Assembly (NCBI RefSeq): GCF_900129005.1
Contig: NZ_FQUN01000003.1
Span: 124,001-188,000 of the forward strand
DNA: 64,000 bases
Direction: 5' to 3'
From: Leeuwenhoekiella marinoflava DSM 3653
GTDB taxonomy: Bacteria > Bacteroidota > Bacteroidia > Flavobacteriales > Flavobacteriaceae
Of this stretch, positions 7,869 to 16,039 are shown piece by piece (the stretch's first letter is position 1; every line of letters starts with the position of its first letter). The position numbers and the translations under genes were made by a program. The notes below the pieces were generated by a model, which searched no databases, was not told the DNA's origin, and was given only the letters and a program-made list of their open reading frames with translations.

Positions 7869-10800
7869 TACTTTCTTTAAAATATTCTTTTACTCTACGT
7901 TTATAATATCCATCCAAGGGCAATTTATCACGGTTTAATATCTCCTGAGAATTGAAATACTTTTTAATTTCAGGAAGTTCATTAGTCGTATTATTTTGAA
8001 AAGATGACGTATTGGAATTAGATTCCCTTTGATTGTTTTTGTCTTTTTTATTTTCAGCATCTTTTAACTTTAAAAATTGCTGAATCACATCACTCATACG
8101 CTTTTTGGCATTCTGAGAATTACCAGATAAAAGATCTTCTTGAATCAGATCTAATTGCTCTAAGGCCTTTTTTGCCTCTTCCTCTAATCCATTCTTTTCA
8201 ATCAAATCTTGCAACTGATTACGTATCGCTTCTTGCTGCTTATAAACTTCATATTGTCTGGCCAATTCAGTTTCAGAAATTCCATTTTCTTCAGCACCAC
8301 CTGTTCTATTTTGGCGTCCAGAATTTGCTCCATTTTCACCTTCTCCTTTACTACCTTTCTCTCCAGAACTTCCTTCTTTAGCCTCTTCTTTTCCCATTGC
8401 TTTTTTATCACCATCTTCTCCTAATTTATTTTGCAATTCCTCTTGAGACATTATAATATCAGAAAGTTGCTTGCCGGCACCTCCGCCTGCATTAGGAATT
8501 GGCATCGGCATACCACTAGAACCAGAACCCATAGCAAGAGATAATTGCTGATTCATATTATCTAAAATATCAGATAACATATCTGCTAATTTATTAGCCC
8601 CCGCAAACACATATTGCTGACTAGAAACCCCTTTTACAACATCATTATCTGCTAATCGCTCTAAGGTTTGATCCAAATTATAAGTAATCGAAGTCAATTC
8701 TTTATTGATGTCTTCTTCAAGAATTGGGTTGCGCAATGAAAGCACAAACAAACTATCATCAATATGCTTAAAATTTTCTTTTAAAGTATTCTGATGCACT
8801 AAATATTTTGAGAATGCCGGATTTGAATTGTTGATGTTTTGAAACATATCTTTCAGATCTTCCTGATCAAAAGAGAACACCATAAGGTTATCTAATATTT
8901 GCCGAAGCATTTCAACATCTTCTTCTAATTGTTGAGCGCCTCCACCTCCAGCACTCATCTGTTGCATCATTTGCTCCCCCATTTTTTGCATCTTCTTACC
9001 AGCATTTTTTTGATTCGATTTTGTATCTTTCTGTTGTTGAGATTCCCTTTCAGTATCTTTTGGTTCAGACTTAAGTTTATCTAAAGCTTCTTGCTGTTCT
9101 TTTTCGATATCCCTTTTCTGATCTTTGTTATCCGGAAGCTCTATAGGTTGCTTCAACTCCTCATTTTCCTTATCCAAATTATCCAATTCTTCCTTTAAAT
9201 CTTGAAAATCTTTATTCAACTCTTTTTGTTTTTCAGCAGAGGAAGACTCCTTTTTAAGACCCTCCTGAACTTGTTCTTCACCCAGCTTTTTTAGTTGTCT
9301 TCCTATACGGTCAGCTTTGGTCTGAATAAAAAATCGCTTGGTTAATTCCAGTAACTGCTCCATACTTCTGCTAGAGTTCTTACTATTCTTACTCATCTTA
9401 TCAAGGCGATCTTTAAGCTCTTCATCATCCATCATATCTTGCAATTTATCGAGCTCATCAAGTAGTTTTTCTTGCTCTTCTAACTGCTTTTCATTATTCT
9501 CGATCCTCTTTTTTAAAAGTTCATTTGCAGGGGATTTTTCTTCACTTAACTTATCAAGTTCGTTAAGACTATTCTTTAATTTTTCAGAATAACTTTTCAT
9601 TAAAATCTCCTGAGATTTCTGGCGCTGTAAGAAGGATTTCAGTTTACGTTTATCGTTAAAATCAAGACTGTTTTTTTCTTTCTGTAAATTTTGTAATTCT
9701 TTTAGGTCGCGCTCTTGTTCCTGCATTTTAGAAACAGATATATCTAAACCATTAATACTGTTCTCTTGGAGTTCTAATTGTTTTTCTATTGCTTCATCTT
9801 GGGATAATGAAGCATAGCTTTGTACATCAGACCGTATAGCTTTATAACCGTTTGGAGCATCATTATCTCGAACTTCAAAGTAATAATTATAACCAACTCC
9901 TTTCTCTAAATCTAAATTTCCAGGGAATGCAGTGTAAAATTGATCAACTGTACTTTGATTTATCGAAATTGGTTCTGCTTTCTTATTATTTAATTGATTA
10001 TCAATATAATAAACTAATTTTAAATCTTTTAAACCATAATCGTCAGAAACAATACCCCTAAAATAAGTTTGTGTGTCATTTAGGCTATCTTTTTTTATGG
10101 TCAACTCCAATTCTGGATACGCATCTCTTATAACGTCAATTTTATAATTCAGTTCTTCATAGCGGTGCAGGTTAGAATTACTTGTTGCTATACTGTAATC
10201 TGTATTGTTGAAAAAACGTTTTGAAAAAACGAATTGTTTCTTTTGCTGATTAAACAAATAAATAGAATCACTAATCCATTCTAACCTATCCGCATTACGG
10301 GTATCAATATTCCAAGAGATTTTGGTTCCTTCGGGTATAGCGACCGAACCGGTATTTTGTATCGTTTCAGCGCTTCGATTTAAATAAACCGGAAAATCCA
10401 AATGCATTTTAAAATCTGAAATCAAGGGCGTCTTAACAACCGGAAGATTATGGGTGGAAGAATTAAAACCATTACCTGAAAACTGAAACTTTAAATCTTC
10501 AGTTGCTTGTTCTACGGTATAAGAAAAACGACCTCCTCCCCTATTTTTCATTAGGTAGGTTATACCGTTAAGATCTAGACTTACCTCTTCAGGAATTTTA
10601 TCTCCTTCAACCTTAGCTAGAATTTCAACAGATTTTCCTTCAATAATATTTCGCTCTTCATTAAGCAGCACAAATTGAAAAGGTGCCGGCGGAATGTATT
10701 CTGTTTTATAATCCAAAACACGTTCTGCGCTTTCGCTAAAAAAAGAAGTGCCTTTACTCAGACTTATAGCAACAAAGACTAAAACCGGAATCAAAGCGTA

Positions 10801-11253
10801 TTTAATATACTTTGCATTCTTTTTATAATTAATCGCAAGTGAAAAAGGAACCGCCTCGAGCTCTTTACTTTTTTGTAAAATACTAGCCTGAATCAAATCT
10901 GAATCACCAAAAGTATTTTTAAGCTGTAATGTGTTTAGTAATTTGTCACGCACTTCAGGAAAATGATTTCCTATAAGTTTTGAAGCGCTGTTGTAATCAA
11001 TTCCTTTAGAAAGTTTAAATAATCTGAATAACGGAATTAAAATCAATCTAACAAGGAGCAATAATTCTACTCCAATAAAAGACCAAAATAAAAAGGCTCT
11101 TCCCCACCTACTAAACCAGAAAAAATATTCAATACCTACAATCAGTAAAACATAAGTAAGCCCAATCGCAATAAAAAACAGTAAACCTCTAAGAATCTCA
11201 TTCTTGTAATATTTCTTGATAAACTGTTCTAATTTTTGCTCTAAAACTTTCAT
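7861..11253 (-). CDS. DUF4175-family large membrane coiled-coil protein
   Basis: A 1130-residue protein. Two hydrophobic helices at about residues 22-40 and 52-72 and a third near 148-165 anchor it. A beta-rich extracytoplasmic part follows (about 180-480), then a very long charged coiled coil (about 480-760) built of E/K/L/Q repeats, a glycine/alanine-rich linker (QQMSAGGGGAQQLEEDVEML) and a second GSSGEKGSKGEGENG low-complexity run near 970. This matches DUF4175 proteins of Bacteroidota, often annotated as ATPase-like or hypothetical, of unknown function. It forms an operon with ybeY. Size and layout suggest an envelope scaffold; that is inference. Confidence 0.8.
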   Translation of the reverse strand: MKVLEQKLEQFIKKYYKNEILRGLLFFIAIGLTYVLLIVGIEYFFWFSRWGRAFLFWSFIGVELLLLVRLILIPLFRLFKLSKGIDYNSASKLIGNHFPEVRDKLLNTLQLKNTFGDSDLIQASILQKSKELEAVPFSLAINYKKNAKYIKYALIPVLVFVAISLSKGTSFFSESAERVLDYKTEYIPPAPFQFVLLNEERNIIEGKSVEILAKVEGDKIPEEVSLDLNGITYLMKNRGGGRFSYTVEQATEDLKFQFSGNGFNSSTHNLPVVKTPLISDFKMHLDFPVYLNRSAETIQNTGSVAIPEGTKISWNIDTRNADRLEWISDSIYLFNQQKKQFVFSKRFFNNTDYSIATSNSNLHRYEELNYKIDVIRDAYPELELTIKKDSLNDTQTYFRGIVSDDYGLKDLKLVYYIDNQLNNKKAEPISINQSTVDQFYTAFPGNLDLEKGVGYNYYFEVRDNDAPNGYKAIRSDVQSYASLSQDEAIEKQLELQENSINGLDISVSKMQEQERDLKELQNLQKEKNSLDFNDKRKLKSFLQRQKSQEILMKSYSEKLKNSLNELDKLSEEKSPANELLKKRIENNEKQLEEQEKLLDELDKLQDMMDDEELKDRLDKMSKNSKNSSRSMEQLLELTKRFFIQTKADRIGRQLKKLGEEQVQEGLKKESSSAEKQKELNKDFQDLKEELDNLDKENEELKQPIELPDNKDQKRDIEKEQQEALDKLKSEPKDTERESQQQKDTKSNQKNAGKKMQKMGEQMMQQMSAGGGGAQQLEEDVEMLRQILDNLMVFSFDQEDLKDMFQNINNSNPAFSKYLVHQNTLKENFKHIDDSLFVLSLRNPILEEDINKELTSITYNLDQTLERLADNDVVKGVSSQQYVFAGANKLADMLSDILDNMNQQLSLAMGSGSSGMPMPIPNAGGGAGKQLSDIIMSQEELQNKLGEDGDKKAMGKEEAKEGSSGEKGSKGEGENGANSGRQNRTGGAEENGISETELARQYEVYKQQEAIRNQLQDLIEKNGLEEEAKKALEQLDLIQEDLLSGNSQNAKKRMSDVIQQFLKLKDAENKKDKNNQRESNSNTSSFQNNTTNELPEIKKYFNSQEILNRDKLPLDGYYKRRVKEYFKESND

Positions 11254-11465
11254 AAACCACTTGGTTTTTTGGTCTCTCTCATTTAATAACTAAAACTACA
11301 ATTTTATAGTGTAGTGGGTTATACTAAAAGTTACAAGATATTATTGCATAGAATGACTACAAAGTATCCTTTCCAGTTTATAATTTCCATTATCGAGTAA
11401 AACAGAAACGTTCTAGTGTGTGTCAATTAGGGTTATTAAGTACCTTTACATCCTAAAATTTTACT

Positions 11466-12980
11466 ATGTCTCAAAATGTACGTGTGCGTTTTGCACCCAG
11501 TCCCACCGGTCCTTTGCATATAGGCGGTGTACGAACAGCTTTATATAATTATCTATTTGCTAAAAAACACGGGGGAACCTTTGTTTTGAGAATAGAAGAT
11601 ACAGACCAAAATCGTTATGTTGAAGGTGCTGAAAATTATATAATTGAAGCTTTAAACTGGTGTGGAATTCCTTTTGAAGAAGGTCCCGGTAAAGAAGGTG
11701 GTTTTGGTCCCTACAGACAAAGTGAACGCAAGGATAAATATTTCGCATTCGCGGAAAAATTAATCGTTTCTGGTGATGCGTATTATGCATTTGATACCGC
11801 CGAAGCACTTGATGCCCATCGTAAAGAACACGAGGAGAATGGCAAAACATTTATCTACAACTGGCATAATCGCAACAAATTAGATAACTCACTTACGATT
11901 TCTGCTGAAGAAACACAGCTAAGAATTGAAGCAGGCGAAGACTATGTAATACGTTTTAAATCTCCAGATAGTGAGATTTTAGAACTCGAAGATATCATTC
12001 GGGGTTCTGTAGAAGTAGATACCAGTCTTCTTGATGACAAAGTACTTTTTAAAGCAGACGGGATGCCTACCTATCACCTGGCAAATATTGTAGATGATCA
12101 TTTAATGGAAATCTCTCACGTTATTCGTGGTGAAGAATGGTTGCCATCACTAGCCTTACACGTGATGTTGTATCGTGCATTTGGTTGGGAAGCTCCTCAA
12201 TTTGCGCACTTACCCTTAATTATGAAACCCGTAGGAAAAGGAAAATTGAGCAAAAGAGATGGAGACAAAATGGGATTTCCTGTTTTTCCTTTAGAGTGGA
12301 AAGATCCTAAAACAGGAGATAAGGCTTCCGGTTATCGAGAAGATGGGTATTTACCGGAATCAATGGTAAATATGCTGGCATTCTTAGGTTGGAATCCGGG
12401 AACTGAAAAAGAGATTTATACTTTAGAAGAGCTGGTAAAAGACTTTGATCTAGAACGTGTTCATAAATCAGGAGCTAAATTTGATCCTGAAAAGACAAAA
12501 TGGTTTCAACAGCAGCATTTGCATTTAGCAACAGATGAATCTTTGGTGTCTGGTTTGCAGGCTATCTTAGCAGAAAAACAAATCAATTGTGATGATGCTT
12601 ATGTGCAACACGTTATTCATTTGGTAAAAGATCGTGCTATTTTCATCGCAGATTTATGGGAACAAGGCAGTTTCTTCTTTGAAAGACCAACATCTTATGA
12701 TGAAAAAGCAGCTAAAAAAGCCTGGAAAGAAGATACCGGAAACATCATGACTTTATTAACAAAAATCATCGCAGAAACTGAAGATTTTACAGCAGAAAAT
12801 CTATCTGCAAACGTAAAAGATTGGATTCAATCCGAAGGTTTAAGTTTTGGGAAGGTTATGCAACCGCTAAGATTGAGTCTGGTAGGCTCTATGTCTGGAC
12901 CAGATGTGTTTGAGATTGCTTCAACTATAGGTCAAGAAAAGACCTTAGAGCGCATCAGATTTGCGATAGAGACTCTATAA
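11466..12980 (+). CDS. gltX: Glutamyl-tRNA synthetase
   Basis: A 504-residue class I aminoacyl-tRNA synthetase. The HIGH motif is in FAPSPTGPLHIGGVRTALYN (residues 9-28), and the KMSKS loop is KLSKRDGDKMGFPVFP near residue 262. The GluRS-specific VIRGEEWLPSLALHVMLYRA block and an all-helical anticodon-binding C-terminus are present. It charges tRNA-Glu; glnS elsewhere in the window shows this organism also makes Gln-tRNA directly. Its stop overlaps by 6 bp the end of the convergent gene at 12975-13664. Confidence 0.97.
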   Translation: MSQNVRVRFAPSPTGPLHIGGVRTALYNYLFAKKHGGTFVLRIEDTDQNRYVEGAENYIIEALNWCGIPFEEGPGKEGGFGPYRQSERKDKYFAFAEKLIVSGDAYYAFDTAEALDAHRKEHEENGKTFIYNWHNRNKLDNSLTISAEETQLRIEAGEDYVIRFKSPDSEILELEDIIRGSVEVDTSLLDDKVLFKADGMPTYHLANIVDDHLMEISHVIRGEEWLPSLALHVMLYRAFGWEAPQFAHLPLIMKPVGKGKLSKRDGDKMGFPVFPLEWKDPKTGDKASGYREDGYLPESMVNMLAFLGWNPGTEKEIYTLEELVKDFDLERVHKSGAKFDPEKTKWFQQQHLHLATDESLVSGLQAILAEKQINCDDAYVQHVIHLVKDRAIFIADLWEQGSFFFERPTSYDEKAAKKAWKEDTGNIMTLLTKIIAETEDFTAENLSANVKDWIQSEGLSFGKVMQPLRLSLVGSMSGPDVFEIASTIGQEKTLERIRFAIETL

Positions 12981-13664
12981 ATACAAAACGATTCCTGCAG
13001 TAATAAGCCCTAGATTTCCTTTGAAGTTTATTGCTGCAGGATCTTTTAATTCAAGATCTTGGTCATTTAGTTTATTCAGTGCATTTGTAAATCCGTATTG
13101 ATAATTTACTGTTAAACGTACATGCGTAAAACCTGCACTTATACCGGTCATAACAATACCATTTACCCGAGACCATTCTTGTAGATCTTCAGCTTGTAAA
13201 TTGGTATATCCTTTTACAATCAGATTGCTTTGATCTCCAGTATCTAATTTCATTTTTCCGTTTACTTGTAAAACAGGTCCTGCTTCAATACTCAAGTGAT
13301 CACCGGCAATCAAATAACTCAACAATAATTTAACCTGTGCCCCACTCCAAGTATATCCTACTTGTTCAATAGCTGTAGTACTTTCAGCATTTACAGCAAT
13401 CGAAGTCTGCATAAAATCAACTCCAAAGATTAAATCAAAATCATTGTAAAAAGCAGAACGCTTAGATAAACCAACTAAGAAACCCGATTCCTGAGTGGTT
13501 TGAAAATTGGACGTATTTAAGTCTAATAAAGCATATTGCCCTTGTAAACCTATTCTATTGGAAGAGTAACTTTTACGTTGAGCCTGAATTGAAATTGAAT
13601 AAAAAATTAGCAGAGAAAAGAAAAAATGCTTCAAAACGTTACATATTTTTAAAAAAGACGACAA
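12975..13664 (-). CDS. Secreted outer-membrane beta-barrel-like protein
   Basis: A 229-residue protein with an N-terminal signal sequence (FFFSLLIFYSISIQAQ). The rest alternates short hydrophobic beta-like strands and polar turns (LIFGVDFMQTSIAVNAEST, VRLTVNYQYGFTNALNKLND) and ends GLITAGIVLYL, a terminal strand with an aromatic penultimate residue as in Bacteroidota outer-membrane barrels. No specific family is recognised; a small porin-like or structural barrel fits best. It converges on gltX (6-bp overlap) and is divergent from the SPFH gene. Confidence 0.65.
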   Translation of the reverse strand: MSSFLKICNVLKHFFFSLLIFYSISIQAQRKSYSSNRIGLQGQYALLDLNTSNFQTTQESGFLVGLSKRSAFYNDFDLIFGVDFMQTSIAVNAESTTAIEQVGYTWSGAQVKLLLSYLIAGDHLSIEAGPVLQVNGKMKLDTGDQSNLIVKGYTNLQAEDLQEWSRVNGIVMTGISAGFTHVRLTVNYQYGFTNALNKLNDQDLELKDPAAINFKGNLGLITAGIVLYL

Positions 13665-13723
13665 ATGTATTATATTATTGATAATCCTATTCTTTAATTT
13701 TTCAATTAATTAAAACTTAAAAT

Positions 13724-14746
13724 ATGTCACCAACATTTATCTTACCCATCATTCTCTTTTTTGGGTTAATCATTTTGATTTCGGCAGTGTTTATTGTCAA
13801 ACAACAAACAGCTGCAATTATAGAACGCTTCGGAAAATTTACCAGCGTACGTAATTCCGGTATTCAGTTAAAAATTCCGATTATAGACAAAGTTGCGGGT
13901 CGCGTGAACTTACGTATTCAGCAATTAGATGTGATTGTTGAAACAAAAACTAAAGATGATGTTTTTGTAAGATTGAAAATTTCTGTACAATTTCAGGTAG
14001 TAAAATCTAATGTATATGATGCATTTTATAAGCTTGAAGATCCACAAAATCAGATAACTTCTTATGTATTTGATGTGGTGCGTTCTGAAGTGCCAAAAAT
14101 GAAGTTGGATGATGTTTTTGAACGTAAAGATGATATCGCAATTGCTGTAAAAAGTGAATTGAACCAGTCTATGACAGACTATGGTTATGACATTATTAAA
14201 ACGCTTGTTACCGATATAGATCCAGATCAGCAAGTTAAAATCGCTATGAACCGTATTAACGCTTCTGAGCGGGAGAAAGTAGCTGCAGAGTATGAAGCAG
14301 AGGCTGAACGTATTAAAATAGTTGCTAAAGCGCGCGCAGAGGCTGAAAGTAAGCGTTTACAAGGTCAAGGTATAGCAGATCAGCGTAGAGAGATTGCACG
14401 CGGTCTGGAGGAGTCTGTAGAGGTTTTAAATAACGTTGGTATCAACTCGCAAGAAGCTTCGGCTTTAATTGTAGTTACGCAACATTATGATACGTTACAA
14501 TCTGTAGGAGAAAATACCAATTCTAATCTTATTTTGATGCCAAATTCTCCGCAAGCCGGTAGTGATATGCTCAACAATATGATTGCGAGTTTTGTCGCTT
14601 CTAACAAAATAGGAGAAGAAATGAAGAAAAAGCGCAATGACGAATTGGGAATACAAGCTAAAGCAAAAAAGAAATCGCAACCTAAATCACAGTCTGGTTA
14701 TGATGATGATTTCACAGATTTAGACGACGATTTATCGAGATTATAG
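13724..14746 (+). CDS. SPFH/Band 7 (stomatin/prohibitin-like) membrane protein
   Basis: A 340-residue protein. An N-terminal transmembrane helix (IILFFGLIILISAVFIV) is followed by the Band 7 domain (QTAAIIERFGKFTSVRNSGI to DIDPDQQVKIAMNRINASE, about residues 28-190). An alanine/glutamate-rich coiled coil follows (VAAEYEAEAERIKIVAKARA). A polar tail ends in an acidic DDDFTDLDDDLSRL. Members oligomerise on membranes and scaffold microdomains or proteases. No NfeD partner is adjacent, so the client is unknown. An intrinsic terminator follows. Confidence 0.9.
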   Translation: MSPTFILPIILFFGLIILISAVFIVKQQTAAIIERFGKFTSVRNSGIQLKIPIIDKVAGRVNLRIQQLDVIVETKTKDDVFVRLKISVQFQVVKSNVYDAFYKLEDPQNQITSYVFDVVRSEVPKMKLDDVFERKDDIAIAVKSELNQSMTDYGYDIIKTLVTDIDPDQQVKIAMNRINASEREKVAAEYEAEAERIKIVAKARAEAESKRLQGQGIADQRREIARGLEESVEVLNNVGINSQEASALIVVTQHYDTLQSVGENTNSNLILMPNSPQAGSDMLNNMIASFVASNKIGEEMKKKRNDELGIQAKAKKKSQPKSQSGYDDDFTDLDDDLSRL

Positions 14747-14763
14747 CTCAAATTGATACCCAT

Positions 14764-14797
14764 AAAAAAACCGAGGCTTTCACCTCGGTTTTTTTAT
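14764..14797. terminator. Intrinsic terminator, usable on both strands
   Basis: AAAACCGAGG pairs with CCTCGGTTTT around CTTTCA, flanked by A- and T-runs. It separates the convergent SPFH gene and the DUF6327-like operon. Confidence 0.8.
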
Positions 14798-14817
14798 TTT
14801 TCTATTTCAATAGCAAT

Positions 14818-15060
14818 TTATTTCTTATCGTCAATATTCTTGACTTTCACTTTTTTGATACCTAATATTTTATTAACTGCTTTAAGAACAACTGCTTTTT
14901 GAACAATAGCTCCTAAAGAACCTGCTACCAGACTTACGGGTGAAAAGGCATTTTTAGTATCATTTATACTTAATTTTAGTTGCTCTTCATCAATTTGCTG
15001 TTGCAACTTTAAAATTTTAAGATCGTTATCTATCTGATCAAATGATTTATATACTTTCAT
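14818..15060 (-). CDS. Small DUF6327-like hypothetical protein
   Basis: An 80-residue protein starting MKVYKSFDQIDNDLKILKLQ, a charged helix, then a more hydrophobic segment (SPVSLVAGSLGAIVQKAVVL) and a basic tail (KILGIKKVKVKNIDDKK). It follows the holin-like gene by 2 bp and is the last gene of a three-gene operon found together in many flavobacteria (YtxH protein, phage-holin-superfamily protein, this one). The assignment to DUF6327 is from memory of such neighbourhoods; function unknown, probably membrane-associated and stress-related by association with YtxH. Confidence 0.6.
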   Translation of the reverse strand: MKVYKSFDQIDNDLKILKLQQQIDEEQLKLSINDTKNAFSPVSLVAGSLGAIVQKAVVLKAVNKILGIKKVKVKNIDDKK

Positions 15061-15062
15061 AC

Positions 15063-15461
15063 TTATTCTCTTAAGTGTTTAAATTCTTCATCTAAAACTT
15101 CTTCTTGAGTAGACTCATTAAAAAAGACCTTAGAATATTTTCTTAAGACAATTTCTGTTATAAAAGATTTTCCAAAAAGTTTATAAAGTATAAATATCAC
15201 TAGATATATACCCGCTACGATAAAATAGCCATAGCTCAAACTTTCTAAAGATTCACCTATTATTATAGCAATCCCAACAGAAATGAAAAGTATGAATATA
15301 AGAAAAATACTACCGCTTACCATTAGATTTACTAATGATACGGCACCATCCATCATTTTTTTAAAACTATCTAATTTGTAATATTCTAAACTACTATTTA
15401 GATATTTTTTTGCATCATCTGATACTTTATTTATGTGCTCTGAAATATTAAATATAGACAT
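15063..15461 (-). CDS. Phage-holin-superfamily (DUF1469-like) membrane protein
   Basis: A 132-residue protein with an amphipathic N-terminal helix (INKVSDDAKKYLNSSLEYYK), then two transmembrane helices (VSGSIFLIFILFISVGIAII at about 50-69 and YGYFIVAGIYLVIFILYKLF at about 76-95) and a charged C-terminus. This layout is typical of the Actino_Holin/DUF1469 proteins that sit beside YtxH genes; there is no phage around it, so it is not a prophage lysis gene. It lies 6 bp after the YtxH gene and 2 bp before the small gene. Confidence 0.7.
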   Translation of the reverse strand: MSIFNISEHINKVSDDAKKYLNSSLEYYKLDSFKKMMDGAVSLVNLMVSGSIFLIFILFISVGIAIIIGESLESLSYGYFIVAGIYLVIFILYKLFGKSFITEIVLRKYSKVFFNESTQEEVLDEEFKHLRE

Positions 15462-15467
15462 GCACGC

Positions 15468-15842
15468 TTATGCTTTTGCAGTTGGTACATCAATATTTTT
15501 TACCTCTTCAACAACTTCATCAGCAGTTTTAGCATTTTTCTTTCTTAATTCTTCTAATTTCTTTTCCATTGAAACTAAAATGTTATCAGCTTTAGAACTT
15601 GCCGTTTTTAAGGTGTCTTCTAATTTAGCATCAAAAGATTTCTTAGCATCCTTTGCAGAAGCAGATAAATGCTCAGAAGTTTCTTGAATTTGCTTTTCTA
15701 ATTTCTTTTTAGCGTCTTTAGCATTTTTTGAGATTTTTTTTCTTGTTTTATCTCCACTCTCTGGTGCATATAATAGACCTAAACCTGCTCCTATTGCTGC
15801 TCCTGTTATTAATGCTAAAATTGTATTTCCTGTTTTTGACAT
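15468..15842 (-). CDS. YtxH-domain stress-associated protein
   Basis: A 124-residue protein. The N-terminal helix ILALITGAAIGAGLGLLYAP ends in the YtxH signature GLLYAPESGDKTRKKI (residues about 24-39). The remainder is a K/A/E-rich coiled coil (NAKDAKKKLEKQIQETSEHL). YtxH proteins are induced by general stress in other bacteria; the molecular role is unknown. It is the first gene of a tight three-gene operon. Confidence 0.85.
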   Translation of the reverse strand: MSKTGNTILALITGAAIGAGLGLLYAPESGDKTRKKISKNAKDAKKKLEKQIQETSEHLSASAKDAKKSFDAKLEDTLKTASSKADNILVSMEKKLEELRKKNAKTADEVVEEVKNIDVPTAKA

Positions 15843-16039
15843 GGTGATTGTTTTTAGTTATAATCAAAAGTAAGAATGTTAAAATCTAATCTCCGTTAAT
15901 AACCGGTTAATAAATTGACTATTAACCTTAAAGGTATGCTAAAAAAGAGCCATTGAGACTCCTTTTAGTTGATATACGGTAATTTAAGAGTTAACTTTAA
16001 TGAAACGCTCTTTTAAAATAAGCTTCTAACTTTAATTAG

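Noticed and set aside
8172-9592. Several open frames on the plus strand opposite the DUF4175 coiled coil
   Set aside because: They mirror a repetitive E/K/Q-rich coding strand (S/F/L-rich shadows), with no start context or family.
15063-15842. Prophage remnant suggested by the holin-like protein
   Set aside because: Neighbours are a YtxH protein and a small conserved gene, a common chromosomal trio; no other phage gene nearby.
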